Position numbers and translations under genes: made by a program. The notes beneath the pieces were generated by a model that was not told where the DNA came from, did not search any database, and was given only the letters and a program-made list of their open reading frames with translations. Below, piece by piece: positions 57,964 through 64,000 of a DNA stretch of 64,000 nt (its first letter is position 1; each line of letters begins with the position of its first letter). The DNA is from Alteribacter keqinensis (GTDB lineage Bacteria; Bacillota; Bacilli; Bacillales; Salisediminibacteriaceae): contig NZ_RHIB01000001.1 in NCBI RefSeq assembly GCF_003710255.1, forward strand, positions 434,001 through 498,000, given 5' to 3'.

Positions 57964-59451
57964 CTACTCCTTAAGAACAGAATTAATATACTCTGACGGC
58001 TCCAAGAGCTGATTAGCTACTTCCATTGAAAATGCGAAAATGGGCTCTGCTCCGATACCGAGAATGATCGTCAATGCAACCAGTGGCAGAATAGGTGCCA
58101 AGAGAGGCATGATTGGTTTATTCTTATCCTTCTCCTCAAGGGATTCTTCGCCCCAGAATACATAAATGAAGATCTTCATCATGGAGAACAAAGTCAGTAA
58201 TCCGACAATCAGACTGATAAATACGATAAAGTAACGCTCCTGTTCAATACCGTTCAGAATGAGGGCGAATTTACTGAAAAACCCGCTTAAAGGCGGAATC
58301 CCTGCAAGTGAGATCGCTGACACCAGGAACAGCCAGCCCAGAACAGGATAAGACTTTAAGAGCCCGCTCATCTTCTTTAAATCAGTAGTACCGGTTATCT
58401 TTTCAGTTGCTCCACAGAACAGGAACAAGGCTGATTTTACGATAATGTGGTGGGCAATATAGTAGATCGCCCCGGCAATGGCCAGCTGAGAGTAAAGCCC
58501 CAGTCCGAGAGCCATGTAACCAACCTGACTGATAATGTGAAAGGACAGAATGCGTTTAAAGTCAAACTGAGCAACCGCCCCGAGGACTCCGAAGAACATC
58601 GTACCTCCGGCCAGAATTAAAATCAGGTTGTGTGTAAAGCCTGGATCGTGAACAAAGATCAATGTAAATGTACGGATGATGGCATAAATACCAACCTTCG
58701 TAAGCAGTCCTCCAAACAATGCTGCAATAGCTGAAGGCGGTCCGAAATAGGAATTTGGCAGCCAGAAGTACAGTGGAAACAAGGCTCCCTTCATTCCGAA
58801 AACGACAAGGAAGAGGACAGCTATGGCGTTTAGAACCCCTGTCTGTTCAATTTCGGCTACTCTCACAGCGATATCCGCCATATTGAGAGTGCCGGTTATT
58901 CCGTAAATATAAGCAATACCGACAATAAAGAAGATGGAAGCAAATACGTTAATGACAACGTATTTAAAAGACTCCCTCAGCTGATACTTCGTTCCCCCGT
59001 GAACAATGAGAATGTAGGAAGCAATCAGCATAACTTCAAAAAATACAAACAGGTTAAATAAGTCACCAGTCAGGAATGCACCGTGTACACCTGCAAGCAG
59101 GTACATGTAAAACGGGTAAAAATAAAATTTTTCACGTTCTTTGGAGATCGTCTGGAAGGCGAAGAATAAACAGACAACGCCAACGATGCTCGAAAGGATA
59201 ACCATGAGACTTGCAAATAAGTCTGCGACAAGTACGATTCCAAACGGAGGAGCCCAGCCGCCAAGTTCAACTGTCTGAATGCCATCCACATACACAACGT
59301 ACGTAATGTAAAAAGAGAAGCCTAGCATAACCAGGGCTGTTACGGCACTGATCCACCGCTGTACTGTCGGGTAGGACTTAAACAGGATGAGTATGGTCCC
59401 TATGAGGAAAGGTGCCAGAACTGGTACAAGTAATAAATTATTCATCTGCAT
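57964..59451 (-). CDS. mrpD: Na+/H+ antiporter subunit MrpD
   Basis: 495 aa, about 14 membrane helices, homologous to the NuoM/NuoN antiporter-like subunits of complex I. Conserved proton-path residues are visible in FFEVMLIASYILIVHGG (Glu) and KGALFPLYFWLPNSYFGPPS (Lys). The FHIISQVGYMALGL segment is family-typical. Its start overlaps the end of mrpC by 14 bases. Confidence 0.95.
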   Translation of the reverse strand: MQMNNLLLVPVLAPFLIGTILILFKSYPTVQRWISAVTALVMLGFSFYITYVVYVDGIQTVELGGWAPPFGIVLVADLFASLMVILSSIVGVVCLFFAFQTISKEREKFYFYPFYMYLLAGVHGAFLTGDLFNLFVFFEVMLIASYILIVHGGTKYQLRESFKYVVINVFASIFFIVGIAYIYGITGTLNMADIAVRVAEIEQTGVLNAIAVLFLVVFGMKGALFPLYFWLPNSYFGPPSAIAALFGGLLTKVGIYAIIRTFTLIFVHDPGFTHNLILILAGGTMFFGVLGAVAQFDFKRILSFHIISQVGYMALGLGLYSQLAIAGAIYYIAHHIIVKSALFLFCGATEKITGTTDLKKMSGLLKSYPVLGWLFLVSAISLAGIPPLSGFFSKFALILNGIEQERYFIVFISLIVGLLTLFSMMKIFIYVFWGEESLEEKDKNKPIMPLLAPILPLVALTIILGIGAEPIFAFSMEVANQLLEPSEYINSVLKE

Positions 59452-59776
59452 GACCCCTTAATTTATCCAGTTTATCAGTTTCATGTGCTTTGTATGTTTT
59501 GTAACCAAGTACAAGAAGAAATGCTGTTACACCAAAACTGATTACAATAGCAGTTAGAATGAGCGCTTGTGGCAGGGGGTCCGCATAAACGCTTGCTTCT
59601 TCTCCAAGTAGAGGCGGTGCCCCTTCATTAAAGCCTGACAAAGTCAGTAAGAGAAGGTGGGCACCATGGGAAAGCATGATAATCCCGAAGATAACTCTTA
59701 ACAGACTGTTTGTCAGAATGAGATACGTACTGACGGAGAAGATGATGCCGATAAGAAGAATCATGAGTAGTTCCAT
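59438..59776 (-). CDS. mrpC: Na+/H+ antiporter subunit MrpC
   Basis: 112 aa, three membrane helices, NuoK-like. YLILTNSLLRVIFGIIMLSH and DPLPQALILTAIVISFGVTA are the MrpC/MnhC signature. It overlaps mrpB and mrpD by one and 14 bases. Confidence 0.95.
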   Translation of the reverse strand: MELLMILLIGIIFSVSTYLILTNSLLRVIFGIIMLSHGAHLLLLTLSGFNEGAPPLLGEEASVYADPLPQALILTAIVISFGVTAFLLVLGYKTYKAHETDKLDKLRGHADE

Positions 59777-60201
59777 TATGCTTCATCCCCCGCAATCGTT
59801 AATATTGTGAGAAGTGCAACGCCAACAACAACAAGAAAAATAGCAACGGCAAAAGGTGTGGTTGTTGTAAGAGCAACTTCGCCGAACGGCCAGATGTTGA
59901 AGTAATCAAAATACATCGTAAAGAACGGGTCACCGAACAGCATTGAATTCAGTCCGGTGCCAAGTCCGATAAGCAGGCCGATGGCAATGACTTTTTCAAA
60001 ATCAATCGGCAGGACGGTCTGGATTTTATTCAGATCAAAACTCAAGTAGAGAAGGAGGAGTCCGCAGGCAAACATGAGACCTCCGATAAAGCCACCTCCA
60101 GGTGTATAGTGTCCTGCAAAAAACAGATACACCGAAAACGAGAGAATAATCAAGGCTACGATTCGTGTAATGGTATGAAGCATTAAATAGTTTGTCTTCA
60201 C
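59776..60201 (-). CDS. mrpB: Na+/H+ antiporter subunit MrpB
   Basis: 141 aa, four membrane helices, MnhB family. YTPGGGFIGGLMFACGLLLL is diagnostic. It overlaps mrpA by 4 bases. Confidence 0.95.
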   Translation of the reverse strand: MKTNYLMLHTITRIVALIILSFSVYLFFAGHYTPGGGFIGGLMFACGLLLLYLSFDLNKIQTVLPIDFEKVIAIGLLIGLGTGLNSMLFGDPFFTMYFDYFNIWPFGEVALTTTTPFAVAIFLVVVGVALLTILTIAGDEA

Positions 60202-62615
60202 ACGTCTTCGCCTCCTTTAAAGCGCATTTTAATAAGGGCAACGACGCCAAGTGCCGCAATCCCGAGAACGAGCACTTCCAAAATAGTATCCAGAGCCCGG
60301 AAGTCATCGAGAATCATATTAACCATGTTTTTCCCGCCGGTAAGTTCGTACGTGTTTTCGATAAAGTACTCAGAGATACTTTCAAATTGTGCTGTGTCTG
60401 ACAGTGCCAGAGTACTGATCCCGATAAGAGACACAATCAAACCGACAGAAATGGAGATCACAAGATTTAGCCATCTGAAACGAGGCTTGAAATCCTCTTT
60501 TTTGAGCTCCGGCAGGAAATAGAAACAGAGCAGTAAAAGAACAACCATCACTGTTTCAACAAGAAGCTGTGTAAGAGCAAGGTCGGGTGCCCTGAATACT
60601 ACAAACAACAGAGCAACGAGGAATCCGACTACACCGAGAACGATAATCGCTGACACCCGGTGGTGAATAAACGGAAGACTCAGGGATACAATGGCTGTCA
60701 GAGCCACGATAATGGCTGCAAACACCGGAATGGAAGCCATGCTGTCAGGATCCACTGCAAACGTAAAGGCATCAAACCAGTACATCGTTACAGTAAGTGC
60801 CCCAACCATAAACACGATCATATACGCAAAGTAATCGCGTAAAAGGCCTGTCATCTGAACATTTGTAACTCCCTGGGCACCGGTAATCAGCCCGTCTAGC
60901 CCCCGGTCATAAACCTGGTTAAACGGATCTCTCTCACGCAGGAAGAAGTACGTTTCCTGCCATCTGCCAAGGTTCATGTAAATCAATGAACCAAACACGA
61001 TAACACCGAGAGTCATAAACAACTCTGTATTCAGTCCGTGCCAGTGATAAAGGTTCACATCAAACTGGAAGCCCGGGAGGATTGAGTTCATCACCGGCTC
61101 AATCAGAGTATAGGAAACAATATTAGGAAACAGCCCGATAATCACTACGAGTGAGATTAAAATGATTGGAGAGATAAGCATTCCGATTGGTGCTTCGTGT
61201 GCTTCTTTCTCCAGTTTTTCCGGCTGGTAGTTACCGAAGAATGTCTTAAACAGCATTATCAGACAGTACAGGAATGTAAAGATACTCGCGATCCAGGCAA
61301 ACACCGGAAAAATCAGACCGAATGTCTGCATGTTGAATACTTCAAGCCCTGTCGCATCAAGAACTCCTGTAAAGAACATTTCTTTACTGAGGAACCCGTT
61401 GAACGGCGGGAGTCCTGCCATAGATGCGAGTCCGATCAGACTGATTGTGAATGTAATCGGCATAAGCGCCATCAGTCCCCCGAGCTTACGGATATCCCGC
61501 GTCCCGGTTTCATGATCAATAATTCCGACAGCCATAAAAAGACCGCCTTTAAATGTTGCGTGATTAATTAAATGGAAGACAGCAGCCATGGTGGCAACAG
61601 TATAAACCTGACCTTCCTCTGCAACATCAAAGTACAGAGCTGCTGACCCAAGCCCCAAGAGTGACATAATCAAACCGAGCTGACTGATTGTTGAAAAGGC
61701 GAGTATCCCTTTCAAGTCCTTTTGTCGTACAGCAGAAATTGATCCCCAGGTTAGTGTAATGAGCCCGGCAAGGGATACGACCCAGAACCAGATGCTTGTC
61801 CCGCCGAATACAGGTGTGAATCTGGCCACAAGATAAATTCCCGCTTTAACCATCGTTGCTGAGTGCAGGTAAGCACTGACTGGTGTTGGTGCTTCCATTG
61901 CATCAGGCAGCCAGATGTGAAACGGAAATTGAGCAGATTTTGTAAACGCACCAAGAAGGACAAGGAGAACAGTTGGTACAAGTAATGGACTTTCAATAAC
62001 CACCTGGCTTTGCTCAATGATTCCCTGAATACTGAAAGTTCCGGTAATCACGTACAAAAGTGAGAAACCGGCAAGCATTGCAAAACCACCCGTTACTGTA
62101 ATTAGCATGGATTTCTGAGCTCCGTAACGGGATTTCTCTTTATGGAACCAGTAAGCGATCAGTAAAGATGATGCTAAGCTTGTAAGCTCCCAGAAGACGT
62201 AAATGACAATGAGGTTGTCAGATAAAACAACACCGAGCATTGCCCCCATAAACATAAGAAGATAAACATAAAAGTTGTTTAAGGGCTCGTCTTTTTTATT
62301 TGCAATGTAGAAAATGGAATAAAGAACAACCAGTGCCCCGATCCCTGTAATAAGCAGGGCGAACAGGAGACTGAGTCCATCGAGATAAATGGTGAAATTT
62401 ATACCGAGTGACGGTACCCAGGGTACAGTTTCCATTATCGGTTCGAATCCCAGACCTGGTCCGGCAGAAACAAACTGGATCAGGTACACAAACAGGAGAA
62501 CCGGTAATGGAAGGATGAACCACCCTGTATGTACGTTTCGGAACCATTTATAAAGAAAAGGAATAAATAGAGCTAAAATAAATGGTGACAAAACAAGTAA
62601 ATGCAATAATGACAA
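60198..62615 (-). CDS. mrpA: Na+/H+ antiporter subunit MrpA
   Basis: 805 aa from the TTG at 62615, seven bases after GAGGAGGT; the ORF is open to 62711 but lacks a signal there. Largest Mrp subunit, NuoL-like, with about 20 membrane helices. ELTSLASSLLIAYWFHKEKS (proton-path Glu) and KSAQFPFHIWLPDAMEAPTP (Lys) are visible. The C-terminal MbhD/E-like region has FRAPDLALTQLLVETVMVVL. Together the seven subunits exchange Na+ for H+ and support alkaline pH homeostasis. First gene of the operon. Confidence 0.95.
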   Translation of the reverse strand: MSLLHLLVLSPFILALFIPFLYKWFRNVHTGWFILPLPVLLFVYLIQFVSAGPGLGFEPIMETVPWVPSLGINFTIYLDGLSLLFALLITGIGALVVLYSIFYIANKKDEPLNNFYVYLLMFMGAMLGVVLSDNLIVIYVFWELTSLASSLLIAYWFHKEKSRYGAQKSMLITVTGGFAMLAGFSLLYVITGTFSIQGIIEQSQVVIESPLLVPTVLLVLLGAFTKSAQFPFHIWLPDAMEAPTPVSAYLHSATMVKAGIYLVARFTPVFGGTSIWFWVVSLAGLITLTWGSISAVRQKDLKGILAFSTISQLGLIMSLLGLGSAALYFDVAEEGQVYTVATMAAVFHLINHATFKGGLFMAVGIIDHETGTRDIRKLGGLMALMPITFTISLIGLASMAGLPPFNGFLSKEMFFTGVLDATGLEVFNMQTFGLIFPVFAWIASIFTFLYCLIMLFKTFFGNYQPEKLEKEAHEAPIGMLISPIILISLVVIIGLFPNIVSYTLIEPVMNSILPGFQFDVNLYHWHGLNTELFMTLGVIVFGSLIYMNLGRWQETYFFLRERDPFNQVYDRGLDGLITGAQGVTNVQMTGLLRDYFAYMIVFMVGALTVTMYWFDAFTFAVDPDSMASIPVFAAIIVALTAIVSLSLPFIHHRVSAIIVLGVVGFLVALLFVVFRAPDLALTQLLVETVMVVLLLLCFYFLPELKKEDFKPRFRWLNLVISISVGLIVSLIGISTLALSDTAQFESISEYFIENTYELTGGKNMVNMILDDFRALDTILEVLVLGIAALGVVALIKMRFKGGEDV

Positions 62616-63016
62616 GTGAGTTACCTCCTCTATTTCTTTGTTAGGGCTTGTATTTTCTGCTCTGTCCTCAAACGTAAGTAAGATTATAATATAAAACCAG
62701 TTGCCTTGCATCCTTCGTAGACCCGGACTTTTTGTGAATTTTCCTGATTCTTAAATAGGAAGAAACACATCTTTCAAGGCGAATATTTTTTCTTTTTTGA
62801 AACTTTCGGAAACGACAGAACGTGCTTTGCTTTCAGGTTATTTTGCGCTAAACAGCCGGGGTGTATTAGCCATGGCAGGAAAATTCGACTTCTTTTTTAC
62901 CGGATTCCCTTTTTTGAAAGAGTCTTAAACCTGTCAAACCTAAGAGTGACTTGGTTTTAGAGTATAAAAGGGCAAAAAAAATACCACCCTAATAAGTAGA
63001 ATAGGAGTGGTGATTT
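62616..63016. other. mrpA upstream region
   Basis: About 400 bases without a supported gene. It should hold the mrp promoter: minus-strand TATAAT at 62688-62683, with only a poor -35 (ATGCAA) 17 bp upstream. Just before 63017, ACCACCCTA and TAGGAGTGGT can pair across the ribosome binding site of the next gene. Confidence 0.4.
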
Positions 63017-63232
63017 GTGAAGAAAAAAGTCGGTTTTTCACTAGGAATCTTTACAATTTTATGTTTAGCCATAGTACCGTTTCACCTGGAAGCAACCAAA
63101 ACAATTGTGGATCGCCAAGCCCCCCTGTACGACAGGGATACAATTGAAGGCTACCAGCTTGATGAGGAGCGCCTGCATGAATTAAAGTTTCATCCGAGAG
63201 AATATATCAGAATTCAGCGACGGTCTGAATAG
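63017..63232 (+). CDS. Small exported or anchored hypothetical protein
   Basis: 71 aa, GTG start after AGGAGTGGTGATTT. Basic start (KKKVGF) and one hydrophobic segment (residues about 6-24) suggest a signal peptide or anchor. The rest (DRQAPLYDRDTIEGYQLDEE and a basic tail) is soluble. Not recognised. Confidence 0.55.
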   Translation: MKKKVGFSLGIFTILCLAIVPFHLEATKTIVDRQAPLYDRDTIEGYQLDEERLHELKFHPREYIRIQRRSE

Positions 63233-63238
63233 AAACGC

Positions 63239-63406
63239 TTAATGTAATTTCTTTAGGTGCGCAGATCGATCTGCAATCGATCTGCGCTCAAGCTCCTGAG
63301 TAATAAGAAATATGAAATCATCGTTTAATTCAAGTTCACACGCCTTTTGGTATGTTTCCAGCAATAAATCATCATTGAGATGTCGCATTGCCCCATGCCG
63401 CCTCAT
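63239..63406 (-). CDS. sda: Sporulation checkpoint protein Sda
   Basis: 55 aa from the ATG at 63406, with AGGAGGTGAAGCTGCC before it. Inhibits the sporulation kinase KinA when replication is perturbed. The helical-hairpin signature is clear: LNDDLLLETYQKACELELND, DFIFLITQELERRS. It sits beside yqeG, as in B. subtilis, and a cluster of DnaA boxes lies upstream, agreeing with the known DnaA-dependent control of sda. The tail after RRS is a few residues longer than usual. Confidence 0.88.
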   Translation of the reverse strand: MRRHGAMRHLNDDLLLETYQKACELELNDDFIFLITQELERRSIADRSAHLKKLH

Positions 63407-63859
63407 GGCAGCTTCACCTCCTCAATTCTTTGACTACTCCTCAATTTAAGTCTGTTCCGGGTTCACTGAACTGCAGCAGTTTTAACTGACCGGTAAGTAT
63501 TCCCGTGTAAAAACCGGTATACTCGTTTATTTGTTTTGATATTATCAGAAAACTTTCTGTGGAACAACCGTTCGTGTTATCCACACCAAGGGGTGGATAA
63601 CTTGTGGATATCCTGTTTATAACAATGTAAATATGTGACTGCAGAACGTTGGAAAATGTGAATAGGTTTTTCCACAGTCTTTCGATTATGGGAAAAAATG
63701 TCGAAAAGTATTTGTTCTTTTTTTATTTTTATTAATTTCTTGTGATATTCGACATTAAATCTTTCTAAACATTGAAATATAGCTCAGAATAAGGGTATTA
63801 TGAAGGGTAGCGAAAATATGAGGTGTGCAGACACACAAATATGATATGGAGGGCTTTCA
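63407..63859. other. sda-yqeG divergent intergenic region
   Basis: About 450 bases, no gene. Contains the DnaA-box cluster listed separately and AT-rich stretches in 63690-63790 that should carry the yqeG promoter. Confidence 0.6.
63558..63676. promoter_or_regulatory. DnaA-box cluster upstream of sda
   Basis: Perfect box TTATCCACA at 63577-63585. One-mismatch boxes: GGTGGATAA (63592-63600, minus), TGTGGATAT (63603-63611, minus) and TTTTCCACA (63668-63676). A two-mismatch TGTGGAACA lies at 63558-63566. TTATCCAC / GTGGATAA form a perfect inverted pair. Confidence 0.85.
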
Positions 63860-64000
63860 TTGTTCAAGCGATTCGTACCTGATCAATACGTACCTTCGAT
63901 TTTTGAGATTTCCGTGAGTGAATTGAAAGAACGAGGGATTAAGGGAATTATAACTGACCTGGATAATACGCTTGTCGAGTGGGACAGGCCTGATGCAACA
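63860..64000 (+). CDS. yqeG: YqeG-type HAD phosphatase, N-terminal part (partial)
   Basis: TTG start after GGAGGGCTTTCA; 47 residues before the window ends. FKRFVPDQYVPSIFEISVSE and the HAD motif I TDLDNTLVEWDRP (DxDxT) identify the YqeG family of HAD-superfamily IIIA phosphatases. Divergent from sda, as in Bacillus. The substrate is not settled. Confidence 0.9.
   Translation, partial: MFKRFVPDQYVPSIFEISVSELKERGIKGIITDLDNTLVEWDRPDAT

Noticed and set aside
1-64000. tRNA, rRNA and T-box or other riboswitch genes
   Set aside because: No cloverleaf-like, rRNA-like or T-box (TGGGTGGAACCGCG-type) sequence was noticed; short RNAs cannot be excluded by reading.

Overview
The window is a chromosomal piece of an endospore-forming Bacillaceae-type bacterium (Bacillota). 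The evidence is the gene content and order: peptidase U32 end-udk-greA-yrrS, mtnN, yrhC, sigK, a GerA-type germination operon, pssA/psd, an mrp operon, and sda next to yqeG. Strong AGGAGG ribosome binding sites with many TTG/GTG starts agree with this. The seven-gene Mrp Na+/H+ antiporter, an Na+/glutamate symporter, a KhtTU-type K+/H+ antiporter and several acidic exported proteins suggest, as inference only, an alkaliphilic or halophilic lifestyle.

Layout. 1-17.2 kb is core and metabolic: udk, greA, yrrS, gltS, mtnN, yrhC, a DHA2 multidrug transporter, a CoA-type NUDIX hydrolase, an HPr-like protein without the phosphorylatable histidine, an S9 peptidase, a LacI regulator with an alpha-glucosidase, a PRC-barrel protein, an orphan MntA-like lipoprotein under a near-consensus MntR box, and khtTU.

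17.4-40.9 kb is the main discovery. The mother-cell sigma factor gene sigK is split. Codons 1-113 lie at 17449-17787 and the remaining 129 codons start at 40501. Between them sits a 22,713-bp skin-like element with its own SpoIVCA-type large serine recombinase. Joining the two ends at the shared GAAA restores a 242-codon SigK with the usual junction ...[14 protein letters not shown]. Circularising the element gives a 36-bp near-perfect inverted repeat, 13/14 matching arms around an 8-bp centre, which looks like attP. The cargo is not a prophage. It is a defence-type island: an ABC-three-component (ABC-3C) operon with an XRE regulator, a second pair of serine recombinases with a 51-aa upstream ORF, a noncoding region rich in inverted repeats, a complete type I restriction-modification system with a SprT-like metallopeptidase, and an uncharacterised four-gene cluster (DUF4145-like, NucS-like PD-(D/E)XK, DUF6236-like, and a 583-aa protein with a nuclease-like C-terminus). 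The implied arrangement is that the defence genes are kept in vegetative cells and the forespore but cut out of the dying mother cell when sigK is repaired.

40.9-64 kb is again core: a TM2-domain protein, a small membrane protein whose ORF appears frameshifted at an A7 run, a gerA-type operon (minus strand), lipoate ligase lplJ, a NERD-domain gene flanked by two copies of a GTCGATGAA-rich repeat, deoD, an HD-GYP protein, a TlpA-like thioredoxin, a PerR-box-flanked 2-Cys peroxiredoxin, a DHH-CBS-CBS-tRNA nucleotidyltransferase fusion, pssA and psd in divergent orientation, mrpABCDEFG (minus strand), the replication checkpoint gene sda (55 aa, too short for routine ORF calling), a DnaA-box cluster, and the start of yqeG. 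No rRNA, tRNA, CRISPR array or classical insertion sequence was seen.
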